From: JAZTZP01 sp045637525
GTDB taxonomy: Bacteria; Bacillota; Clostridia; UBA1381
Assembly: GCA_045637525.1 (NCBI GenBank)
Contig: JAZTZP010000175.1
Location: 1-13,165, forward strand
DNA length: 13,165 nt
Reading direction: 5' to 3'
Shown: in pieces, positions 7,586-13,023 of the stretch
Position numbering within the stretch: the stretch's first letter is position 1
Layout: the number at the start of each line of letters is the position of its first letter
Position numbers and translations under genes: made by a program
The notes under the pieces: generated by a model
Databases searched by the model: none
What the model was told of the DNA's origin: nothing
The model's input: only the letters and a program-made list of their open reading frames with translations

Positions 7586-8581
7586 ATGAAATGTAAATTT
7601 TGCGGTAAGGAGCTTCGGGAACGTCAGCGTTTTTGTGACAATTGCGGACGTACGGTCCGACATATAAACGAGGTCAGCAGACGTCCGGCAGGAAATGGTG
7701 CGCCACCTAAACGAAGACCGTCACCGTCAGGGAACGGTGCTGTACATAGAGGAGGCGACAGCTTTAAGCGTTATGACAGATACAGACGTGATCAGCAAAA
7801 GCGTGCTGCGGCGGAGAGAAGACGCAAGATAAAACAGAGACGTTTTATAATGTTTATTATTATATTGGCTATATGTGTAGGTATAGTGGCGTTTATAGTG
7901 GCATTTAATAAAACAAAGGAATCGGGAATTGCCAATATAAATGCACCGGAGACGACAGAATTTCCGTTAGAAACAGGTCAGGCGCCGGTTGGAATACCTG
8001 AGGCACTGACAGACGGGGACGGTATAATTACAGAAACCGAAGACGGCATCGAACCGTCCGGAAGTGCTGACCCGTCGGGTAGTCCGTCGCCGTCAGGAAG
8101 CCCGTCGCCAACGGCCGGTGCAAAGCCGACTGCAAGTGCGAAGCCTGAGGAGAATGACAAGTATATGGTATACAAGGAAACAACTACGGGAATAACCTGT
8201 CCGTATCCGTCGGATTTTGATAAGTCTGATGTGAGCAGTGCATCAACAAAGATTACCGTAACTGACGGAGATGCACAGATTCGTATAAATACCGATAAGA
8301 TAACAACACAGGATTCGGCTCAGTCACTTCTTAAATCTTATTCGTCAGGTGTCGGCGTTGAAATATCAGACAGCAGTTCGGCTAAAAATATATATTCTGT
8401 TTCTTTTGTAAGAAACGGAAAATATAACCACAGAACGGGTGTTGTTGCTGAAGGACGTCATATTTACTATGATTTTTCATGCTCGGCGGAGTCGGCGGAA
8501 AAGAGCTCATATAAGGAAATAATACAGTATGTCGATGACTCGTTGAAGACACAGATAGAGAAGTTAAACTCTGAAGAGTAA
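7586..8581 (+). CDS. Zinc-ribbon, single-pass membrane protein with Ser/Pro linker; unknown function
   Basis: A 331-aa protein I do not recognise beyond its architecture. An N-terminal zinc ribbon (C3, C6, C17, C20) is followed by a very basic cytosolic stretch (about 26-86, rich in Arg/Lys/Pro). One transmembrane helix lies at about 87-107. A low-complexity Ser/Pro/Gly/Ala linker (about 156-190, with repeated PSGS and SPS) leads to an extracellular domain of roughly 135 residues (about 193-331). That domain has alternating hydrophobic strands and looks like a compact beta-rich module. The type II-like orientation (ribbon inside, C-domain outside) follows from the positive charges before the helix. 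It starts 48 bp after trhP with no terminator between, so it probably belongs to the same transcript. AAAGGA about 10 nt before ATG is the ribosome site. Many Clostridia encode zinc-ribbon membrane proteins of this layout without a known role. Confidence 0.75.
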   Translation: MKCKFCGKELRERQRFCDNCGRTVRHINEVSRRPAGNGAPPKRRPSPSGNGAVHRGGDSFKRYDRYRRDQQKRAAAERRRKIKQRRFIMFIIILAICVGIVAFIVAFNKTKESGIANINAPETTEFPLETGQAPVGIPEALTDGDGIITETEDGIEPSGSADPSGSPSPSGSPSPTAGAKPTASAKPEENDKYMVYKETTTGITCPYPSDFDKSDVSSASTKITVTDGDAQIRINTDKITTQDSAQSLLKSYSSGVGVEISDSSSAKNIYSVSFVRNGKYNHRTGVVAEGRHIYYDFSCSAESAEKSSYKEIIQYVDDSLKTQIEKLNSEE

Positions 8582-8866
8582 ATAAACACACAGGGCGACA
8601 AGCGCTGAAATAACACATATTCCTGCGTGTTTTAATTTAGAAGCTTTTCTCTTATTGGGAGATTGCTTCGGAGGACGATTATAGATAGTAATATCTGAAT
8701 CGTCCTTTTTTATTTTTTCAAGATAGTCATGTACTATTTTCTCGGCATCGGCTATTACTTTCATCTGCATTGCCGGTGAATGGTCACGAAGTATGATTAT
8801 TGCCCTGTCGATATAGGGTGAAGCGATGTTATCAATAATTACAACTCTTTGAGTAGTTCTGTTCAT
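8564..8866 (-). CDS. Small tail-anchored membrane protein, unknown
   Basis: A 100-aa protein of unknown function, convergent with the zinc-ribbon gene and overlapping its 3' end by 18 bp. The soluble N-terminal part (about 1-55) is mixed alpha/beta and ends in a charged helix (EKIVHDYLEKIKKDD). A basic linker (about 64-79) precedes a C-terminal hydrophobic segment, AGICVISALVALCVYLLF (81-98), consistent with a tail anchor. The start ATG at 8864-8866 is preceded by GAAAGGAC at suitable spacing, and the composition is protein-like, so I take it as real. A strong terminator of the opposing operon is encoded within it (8673-8718), corresponding to the IKKDDSDITIYNRP region. An AT-rich TTGTAA-N16-TATATA on the minus strand near 8950-8975 could be its promoter. 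Confidence 0.65.
   Translation of the reverse strand: MNRTTQRVVIIDNIASPYIDRAIIILRDHSPAMQMKVIADAEKIVHDYLEKIKKDDSDITIYNRPPKQSPNKRKASKLKHAGICVISALVALCVYLLFRV
8673..8718 (+). terminator. Rho-independent terminator of the mltG operon, inside the opposing gene
   Basis: GGACGATT (8673-8680) pairs perfectly with AATCGTCC (8698-8705). The stem is extended inward by AGATA (8683-8687) with TATCT (8692-8696) around a GTAA loop. It is followed by six T, an A and six T (8706-8718). It sits about 92 nt past the zinc-ribbon stop codon and entirely within the minus-strand coding region. Confidence 0.82.
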
Positions 8867-8916
8867 TTTGCAAAAGTCCTTTCGCTGTAAAAATTTTCTT
8901 AAATGTAGTTTTAACG

Positions 8917-8948
8917 ACTTGCAGGTATTTTATACCGCAAGTTTTTTT
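8917..8948 (+). terminator. Second hairpin with T-tract upstream of the small minus-strand gene
   Basis: ACTTGC-A-GGTA (8917-8927) pairs with TACC-GCAAGT (8933-8942) around TTTTA, with one bulged A. Seven T follow (8942-8948). As plus-strand RNA it looks like a backup terminator for readthrough from the mltG operon. As minus-strand RNA it would form a stem in the leader of the gene at 8564-8866. The T-tract favours the first reading. Confidence 0.55.
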
Positions 8949-8963
8949 GTATATAATAAAAAT

Positions 8964-9116
8964 TTACATTTTTACAAATATATTACAGAAATGTAACGAT
9001 TATCACAAAAATGTAATATATATTACAAAAAGAGGTAATCATGTAATAAAAATGTAAAAAATAGGATAAATTTATTAAAAATTTACATAAATTTGTTTCA
9101 TAATAATAATATGTAA
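8964..9116. promoter_or_regulatory. Phased array of TGTAA/TTACA half-sites
   Basis: Ten copies of TTACA or TGTAA begin at 8964, 8972, 8983, 8992, 9012, 9023, 9042, 9053, 9083 and 9112. From 8972 on the steps are 11, 9, 20, 11, 19, 11, 30 and 29 bp, all close to whole helical turns. One pair makes the perfect palindrome TGTAATATATATTACA (9012-9027). The array ends 4 bp before the -35 box of the promoter at 9121. It looks like a cooperative operator, but I cannot assign the regulator. Confidence 0.5.
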
Positions 9117-9120
9117 ACTA

Positions 9121-9149
9121 TTGACAAAAATAGGCGAATATATTATAAT
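9121..9149 (+). promoter_or_regulatory. Perfect consensus sigma-A promoter of the LRR protein gene
   Basis: TTGACA (9121-9126), a 17-bp spacer and TATAAT (9144-9149). The predicted start near 9156 gives a 5' UTR of about 90 nt. Confidence 0.85.
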
Positions 9150-9181
9150 TAAATTGATGATAGATGTACGTTGATTATTTG

Positions 9182-9246
9182 GGAATCTGCAGGCTGATAT
9201 GGTGGTTTAAATGCCTGTAAAATATCGAAGAAACGGAGGAGATTCC
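9182..9246 (+). promoter_or_regulatory. 5' UTR stem that could cover the ribosome binding site
   Basis: GGAATCT (9182-9188) is complementary to AGATTCC (9240-9246), which abuts and overlaps the GGAGGA ribosome site (9235-9240). The adjacent GCAGGC (9189-9194) pairs with GCCTGT (9213-9218, one G-U). The two helices stack on one side. It matches no riboswitch class I recognise. Control of translation is inferred. Confidence 0.4.
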
Positions 9247-9247
9247 A

Positions 9248-10054
9248 TTGAGAACGGCGGGACTTGCTGCAAGATTGGGGCTTGCATTTATTTTAATAGT
9301 TTTGGGAAGTATCTATGCCAACTCTTACGCTTTGGCGGCGGAGACAAAAAACGGTATTATATATGAACATATCGGAGAGAAAATAGTTATAACGGGATAT
9401 ACCGGTGAGGAAGCGGACGTAAGAATTCCGGAAATGATTGATGGGAAATATGTTTCCGAAATAGGTGAGTTTGCGTTTTACAGAACACAGATCAGAAATA
9501 TCGTGTTGCCGGACTGTATTGAAAAGATAGGCGAAAATGCGTTTTACAGAGCAGAAAATCTGGTTGGTGTAAATATCCCGCGCGGATTGACTGAGATTGA
9601 AAATGGTGTGTTCTCCGGATGTGTGGCATTAGAAGAAATTATAATACCTGAGAATATAAAATCAATTGAATCGGGCGTGTTTGGCGGATGTTCTGCTATG
9701 AAGAGAATAGTTGTTGATAAGAGAAACTCCGGGTATAAGGATGTAGACGGAGTATTATATACAAAGGACGGAAAAATTCTTGTGGCTTATCCGAACGGAA
9801 GAGGAGCAGAAAGCTATAAGGTAGAAGATGGCACAGAGGAAATAATGGAGTTTGCGTTTTATTGTTCCGATGTAAAATTTGCAGAGCTCCCGGAAAGCAT
9901 TACCAAAATAGGCGCATCGGCATTTTTGAAGGCGAGCTTTTTAGAAAAGGCAAATGTTCCGTCTGAAGTTAAAAGTATTGATGAAACAACGTTTGCTTGT
10001 TGCCGTAATCTTAAAGAACTCATTATTTCGCCGGACGTTGAAATAATAAGATAA
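9248..10054 (+). CDS. Secreted BspA-like leucine-rich-repeat protein (LRR_5)
   Basis: A 268-aa protein with a signal peptide. It has basic residues at 2-9, a hydrophobic core at about 10-24, and AxA at 28-30 with likely cleavage near 30/31. The mature part is a run of about 22-23-residue repeats of the Treponema/Bacteroides BspA type, seen as IGEFAFYRT, IGENAFYRAENL, IENGVFSGCVALEEIIIP, IESGVFGGCSAMKRIVV, IGASAFLKASFLEK and IDETTFACCRNLKEL. The set is interrupted at about 158-190 by a non-repeat DGVLYTKDGKILVAYP insert common in this family. Such proteins are surface or secreted adhesion/recognition modules; no enzymatic domain or cell-wall anchor is visible. The start is TTG (9248-9250), 8 nt after GGAGG; no in-frame ATG gives a signal peptide. 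It is monocistronic, with its own strong promoter. Confidence 0.8.
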   Translation: MRTAGLAARLGLAFILIVLGSIYANSYALAAETKNGIIYEHIGEKIVITGYTGEEADVRIPEMIDGKYVSEIGEFAFYRTQIRNIVLPDCIEKIGENAFYRAENLVGVNIPRGLTEIENGVFSGCVALEEIIIPENIKSIESGVFGGCSAMKRIVVDKRNSGYKDVDGVLYTKDGKILVAYPNGRGAESYKVEDGTEEIMEFAFYCSDVKFAELPESITKIGASAFLKASFLEKANVPSEVKSIDETTFACCRNLKELIISPDVEIIR

Positions 10055-10107
10055 ACAGATACTTCTTAACAAGAAATATATATAGATTTAGTATATCTGA
10101 CACTGTG

Positions 10108-10137
10108 CAGCCCGGAACATAAGTTTTCGGGCTGTTT
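10108..10137 (+). terminator. Hairpin after the LRR gene, probable weak terminator
   Basis: CAGCCCG (10108-10114) pairs with CGGGCTG (10128-10134), with inner AAC/GTT pairs, followed by only three T. It is a strong stem with a short T-tract, lying 16 bp before the ribosome site of the next gene. Confidence 0.55.
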
Positions 10138-10156
10138 CATATCAGGAGGGAATTAA

Positions 10157-10831
10157 ATGATAACTACGGTTTTTATTGATATAGACAATACATTGCTTGA
10201 CTTTGACAAATGTGCTGAGATGTCGGCTGTAAAAACATTTAATGATATGGGGATTGAGTATAGTGACAAGGTATTTACGACCTTTACCGGGATTAACAAC
10301 AGGCTGTGGCGTGATTATGAGAATGGTGTAATAACGAAGCCGGAGCTTCATAAAGTGAGATGGAACCTGATTTTTGAAGAGCTCGGAATTGATGCGGACG
10401 GACAAAAGTGTGAGGGTGTGTTTTATTCGTATTTAAGAGAAAGCTGTGAGCCGGTATCGGGTGCAATTGACATACTCAGATACCTTCATTCACGCTATAC
10501 GGTGTGTGCGACGAGTAATTCCGGATATGAACAGCAAAGAACGAGACTTGAAAATGCACACATGACAGAATATATAGACCATATTTTTGTATCGGAAGAC
10601 ATAGGCTTTCAAAAACCGGAGAAAGCGTTTTTTGATGAATGCTTTAAAAGGTTGGGAGGGGCTTCGGATAAGTGCCGTACGATAATTATAGGGGATTCGC
10701 TGAATGCAGATATAAACGGCGGCAAGGCATACGGCATAAAAACGTGTTGGTATAATCCGTTGTATAACGGCGGATTCACAGATGCGGACTACGCTGTAAA
10801 AAGTCTTTCTGAGATAAAAAACATTCTTTGA
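10157..10831 (+). CDS. HAD-superfamily hydrolase, YjjG-like (noncanonical pyrimidine nucleotidase type)
   Basis: A 224-aa cytoplasmic phosphatase of the haloacid dehalogenase superfamily. Motif I is DIDNTLLDF with nucleophile D8 and acid D10. The cap region is helical (about 17-95). Motif II is S120 in ATSNSG, motif III is K153 in GFQKPEKAFF, and motif IV is IIGDSLNADINGG with D180 and D185. The pattern and length match the YjjG/TIGR02254 branch, whose studied members dephosphorylate noncanonical pyrimidine nucleotides. A general phosphatase role, such as phosphoglycolate phosphatase, cannot be excluded. AGGAGGGAATTAA precedes the ATG. It may be transcribed by readthrough from the LRR gene, since I see no clear promoter of its own. 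Its stop abuts the A-tract region of the rplJ promoter. Confidence 0.85.
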   Translation: MITTVFIDIDNTLLDFDKCAEMSAVKTFNDMGIEYSDKVFTTFTGINNRLWRDYENGVITKPELHKVRWNLIFEELGIDADGQKCEGVFYSYLRESCEPVSGAIDILRYLHSRYTVCATSNSGYEQQRTRLENAHMTEYIDHIFVSEDIGFQKPEKAFFDECFKRLGGASDKCRTIIIGDSLNADINGGKAYGIKTCWYNPLYNGGFTDADYAVKSLSEIKNIL

Positions 10832-10891
10832 AAAAAAATTTGAAAAAAATGAAAAAAAGGTATTGACAAATTAAAAAACGTGTGGTATAAT
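10831..10891 (+). promoter_or_regulatory. Consensus promoter with phased A-tract UP-like element, for rplJ
   Basis: TTGACA (10863-10868), 17 bp and TATAAT (10886-10891), with TGG before the -10 box (extended -10). Upstream A-tracts at 10831-10838, 10843-10849 and 10852-10858 recur about once per helical turn, as in UP elements of ribosomal promoters. Confidence 0.88.
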
Positions 10892-10897
10892 ATAAAA

Positions 10898-11030
10898 GCT
10901 GTGTAAAACAGCATATTCCGTAGACAGCCGGCAGCGTAGAAGCGTAAGTCCCGCCGAGGTTTAGTGATTTTTATATCGATTACTAATGCTCTGCGTCTGT
11001 CTCTATGCGCAGAGCTTTTTTATACGGAAT
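10898..11030 (+). ncRNA. Ribosomal protein L10 leader
   Basis: This cis-regulatory mRNA leader matches the Firmicute L10 leader (Rfam L10_leader). The conserved CCGTAGACAG (10918-10927) and CCGCCGAGGT (10951-10960) flank the L10(L12)4 binding core, and an attenuator precedes the coding region. A small 5' hairpin GCTGT-GTAAA-ACAGC (10898-10912) comes first. AGACAG (10922-10927) can pair with CTGTCT in the terminator loop (10997-11002), a candidate alternative fold. ATTCCGTA (10915-10922) is complementary to TACGGAAT (11023-11030), enclosing the whole leader. Excess L10/L12 is expected to stabilise termination and so repress the operon. Confidence 0.82.
10988..11021 (+). terminator. Attenuator terminator of the L10 leader
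   Basis: GCTCTGCG (10988-10995) pairs perfectly with CGCAGAGC (11008-11015) around a 12-nt loop, followed by six T. Its location 40 bp before the rplJ start codon fits leader attenuation. Confidence 0.88.
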
Positions 11031-11060
11031 TTGAAAATATTACAGGAGGTGAAACACAAT

Positions 11061-11732
11061 ATGCCAAGTGAAAAGGTTTTAGAACAAAAGAAAGCTGAAG
11101 TTGCTGAGCTCGTTGAAGTTCTCAAGAACGCTGAGTCAGGTGTATTGGTTGACTACAGAGGTCTTACTGTTGAAGAGGATACAAAGCTCAGAAACGATCT
11201 CCGTGCAGCTAACGTTAAGTATTTTGTTGTAAAAAACACATTATTGAGATTTGCCGCTAAGGAAACAGGTCTTGATGCGTTGGATGAGATTTTACATGGT
11301 CCTACAGCTTTAGCAGTATCTGAAGAAGATGCTGTTGCACCGGCAAAAGTTCTTTCGGATTTCGCAAAAGGAAACGATAAGCTTGAAATTAAGTCCGGAT
11401 TTATGGACGGTGCGGTAATGACTCTCGACGAGGTTAAGAAGCTTGCGGCTACACCGTCAAAGGAAGTATTGCTTGCAAAGGTATTGGGCAGCTTGAATGC
11501 TCCTATTTCAAATCTTGCAAGATTGCTTAGCACGATTGTTGACGGAGGAGAAGAAATTGCTGATTTAATAGCAAAGAAGGCAGGAGCAGAAGCTCCGGCT
11601 GAAGAGGCAGCTCCGGCTGAAGAAGCGCCGGCAGAGGCACCTGCAGAAGAGGCAGCTCCGGCTGAAGAAGCACCGGCAGAGGCACCTGCAGAAGAAGAGG
11701 CACCGGCTGAAGAAGCACCGGCTGCTGAATAA
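11061..11732 (+). CDS. rplJ: 50S ribosomal protein L10 with long Ala/Pro/Glu tail
   Basis: L10 forms the base of the ribosomal stalk, binding 23S rRNA and carrying L7/L12 dimers. The N-terminal domain is canonical: EKKAEVAEL-type helix, VLVDYRGLTVEED (28-40), YFVVKNTLLRFA (54-65), HGPTALAVSEEDAVAPAK (79-96), and the C-terminal helix region LARLLSTIVDGG. The protein is 223 aa, whereas L10 is usually about 165-180. The excess is an acidic tail from about residue 173 made of APAEE-like units, including two exact 15-residue repeats. The ATG at 11061 follows AGGAGGTGAAACACAAT. The frame is open upstream to 10986, but that part lies in the leader. It is the first gene of the rplJ-rplL-yceD-rpmF cluster. 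Confidence 0.95.
   Translation: MPSEKVLEQKKAEVAELVEVLKNAESGVLVDYRGLTVEEDTKLRNDLRAANVKYFVVKNTLLRFAAKETGLDALDEILHGPTALAVSEEDAVAPAKVLSDFAKGNDKLEIKSGFMDGAVMTLDEVKKLAATPSKEVLLAKVLGSLNAPISNLARLLSTIVDGGEEIADLIAKKAGAEAPAEEAAPAEEAPAEAPAEEAAPAEEAPAEAPAEEEAPAEEAPAAE
11607..11696 (+). repeat. Two tandem 45-bp repeats in the rplJ tail
   Basis: Units 11607-11651 and 11652-11696 are nearly identical in DNA (two third-position differences) and encode the same 15 residues, AAPAEEAPAEAPAEE. A partial third unit follows to the stop. The near identity suggests recent slippage or unequal crossing-over. Confidence 0.85.
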
Positions 11733-11776
11733 TCTTTAGAAAAGTTATATTAATGATAATTAAGGAGGAAAATAAA

Positions 11777-12151
11777 ATGGCAGATTTAAATGCAATTCTT
11801 GATTCAATCAAGGAGTTAAAGTTATTAGAAGTTGCTGAATTAGTAAAGATGATGGAAGAGGAGTTCGGCGTAAGCGCTGCTGCTCCGGTAGTTGTTGCAG
11901 GTGCTGTTGCTGATGGCGGAGCTGCTGCTGCAGATGAGAAGTCTGAGTTCGACGTAATCCTTGCAGATGCTGGCGCAAGCAAGCTTGGCGTTATCAAGGT
12001 TGTAAGAGAGCTTACAGGTCTTGGACTTAAGGAAGCTAAGGCTCTTGTTGACGGTGCACCTGGTACTGTTAAGGAAGCTGTTGCAAAAGAAGAGGCTGAG
12101 TCTATGAAGGCTAAGCTTGAGGAAGCTGGAGCAAAGGTAGAATTGAAGTAA
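11777..12151 (+). CDS. rplL: 50S ribosomal protein L7/L12
   Basis: The stalk protein that recruits and activates translational GTPases; 124 aa. The N-terminal dimerisation helices (ADLNAILDSIKELKLLEVAELVKMMEEEFGV) lead to an Ala/Val/Gly-rich hinge (about 34-55). The C-terminal GTPase-binding domain (about 56-124) contains KLGVIKVVRELTGLGLKEAKALVDGAP. The ATG at 11777 follows AAGGAGG. An in-frame ATG at 11753 lies upstream of that ribosome site and was not used. It lies 44 bp after rplJ, with no terminator between them. Four copies per L10 are usual, and the L10-L12 complex is the ligand of the leader upstream. Confidence 0.97.
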   Translation: MADLNAILDSIKELKLLEVAELVKMMEEEFGVSAAAPVVVAGAVADGGAAAADEKSEFDVILADAGASKLGVIKVVRELTGLGLKEAKALVDGAPGTVKEAVAKEEAESMKAKLEEAGAKVELK

Positions 12152-12177
12152 TTCGATATTCGTTGTGAGGTGTATTC

Positions 12178-12693
12178 ATGGTAATTGATGTATCATCCAT
12201 ATTAAAGGAAACCGGCGGAAGTATAAAAATATCCGGCGACATTAAAGCACAGGATACCGATTATTTAGGCGAGGAGTTTCATTTTGAAAAACCGTTTAAT
12301 ATATCGGGTGAGCTTATGAATAACGGTAAATCCATTGTACTTAAAGCGGAAGTTTTGGGAGAGATGGGAGTGTGCTGTGCAAGGTGCAGAAAGCCTATTA
12401 CGATTAATCTGCAGTTTTCGGTAGAGGAAACGTTTATGCAGGGTAATGAGGATTTTAAGCCTGATGAGGATATATATGTTTTCAGCGGTTATACAATAGA
12501 CCTGGATGATGTTGTGTTTAACAATTTTCTCATGAATGTTTCGGGAAAATATTTGTGCAAGGAAGACTGTAAAGGTCTTTGTACACAGTGCGGTGCGGAT
12601 TTGAATTTCGGTGACTGTGGCTGTGAGGACGATAATATTGACCCGCGCTGGGAAGCATTAAGAGCAATGATTAAAGACACCGAGACAGAATAA
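12178..12693 (+). CDS. yceD: DUF177 / YceD-family protein (23S rRNA accumulation)
   Basis: A 171-aa protein of the DUF177 (YceD) family, which is linked to 23S rRNA/large-subunit accumulation in other bacteria and plants and is usually encoded next to rpmF. The N-terminal beta-rich part includes the cysteine group C66, C67, C70 (GVCCARCRKPI). The family signature is CKEDCKGLCTQCGADLN (C127, C131, C135, C138), then C147 and C149, and DPRWEALRAM at 155-164, which closes the domain. The cysteines suggest metal binding, but this is inference. The ATG is preceded by GTGAGGTG. It lies 26 bp after rplL, so it probably shares the L10-controlled transcript. Confidence 0.88.
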   Translation: MVIDVSSILKETGGSIKISGDIKAQDTDYLGEEFHFEKPFNISGELMNNGKSIVLKAEVLGEMGVCCARCRKPITINLQFSVEETFMQGNEDFKPDEDIYVFSGYTIDLDDVVFNNFLMNVSGKYLCKEDCKGLCTQCGADLNFGDCGCEDDNIDPRWEALRAMIKDTETE

Positions 12694-12758
12694 TGCAGGC
12701 TCTTCAGTACTTTTTGTCGGCCGGCAGAAAGTGCGTACCACAATTAGGAGGTGTAATA

Positions 12759-12938
12759 ATGGCTGTACCTAAGAATAAGGTTTCAAAATCAAGACGTGAT
12801 AAGAGACGTGCTAACTGGAAGCTTTCAGTTCCGGGAATGGTTGAGTGTCCTCAATGTCACGAGTATAAAATGCCTCATAGAGTTTGTAAGGCTTGCGGCT
12901 ATTACAACGGTAAAGAGGTTATTAAGACGGAAGCGTAA
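12759..12938 (+). CDS. rpmF: 50S ribosomal protein L32 (zinc-binding form)
   Basis: A 59-aa large-subunit protein beginning MAVPKNKVSKSRRDKRRANW, the classic L32 N-terminus. A zinc knuckle of C30, C33, C43 and C46 marks it as the zinc-containing (C+) form. AGGAGGTGTAATA precedes the ATG at 12759. The frame is open back to a TAATG overlapping the yceD stop (12693), but those 22 extra codons do not resemble L32 and precede the ribosome site. It is the last gene of the ribosomal cluster, followed by a strong terminator. Confidence 0.96.
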   Translation: MAVPKNKVSKSRRDKRRANWKLSVPGMVECPQCHEYKMPHRVCKACGYYNGKEVIKTEA

Positions 12939-12963
12939 TTTCGTCTGCCTTATATAGTGTTTA

Positions 12964-12994
12964 AGAGATCGCTTTTTGAGCGGTCTCTTTTTTT
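12964..12994 (+). terminator. Rho-independent terminator after rpmF
   Basis: AGAGATCGCT (12964-12973) pairs with AGCGGTCTCT (12979-12988) with one T-G wobble, a 5-nt loop and seven T (12988-12994). Confidence 0.92.
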
Positions 12995-13023
12995 ACACGG
13001 TTTTGCATATTTTTGGAAAAGAA

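Noticed and set aside
9182..9246. A known riboswitch in the LRR leader
   Set aside because: No conserved core of any riboswitch class I know is visible; only simple complementarity is seen.
10986..11060. N-terminal extension of L10 to 10986
   Set aside because: It lies in the attenuator and precedes the clear AGGAGGTG ribosome site at the canonical MPSEK start.
11527..11997. A 156-codon antisense frame across the L10 tail and L7/L12
   Set aside because: Its Leu/Pro-rich sequence is the shadow of the Ala/Pro/Glu repeats, and it lacks a ribosome site.
12693..12758. L32 starting at the TAATG overlap with yceD
   Set aside because: The canonical MAVPK start at 12759 has its own strong ribosome site; the extra 22 residues look non-coding.
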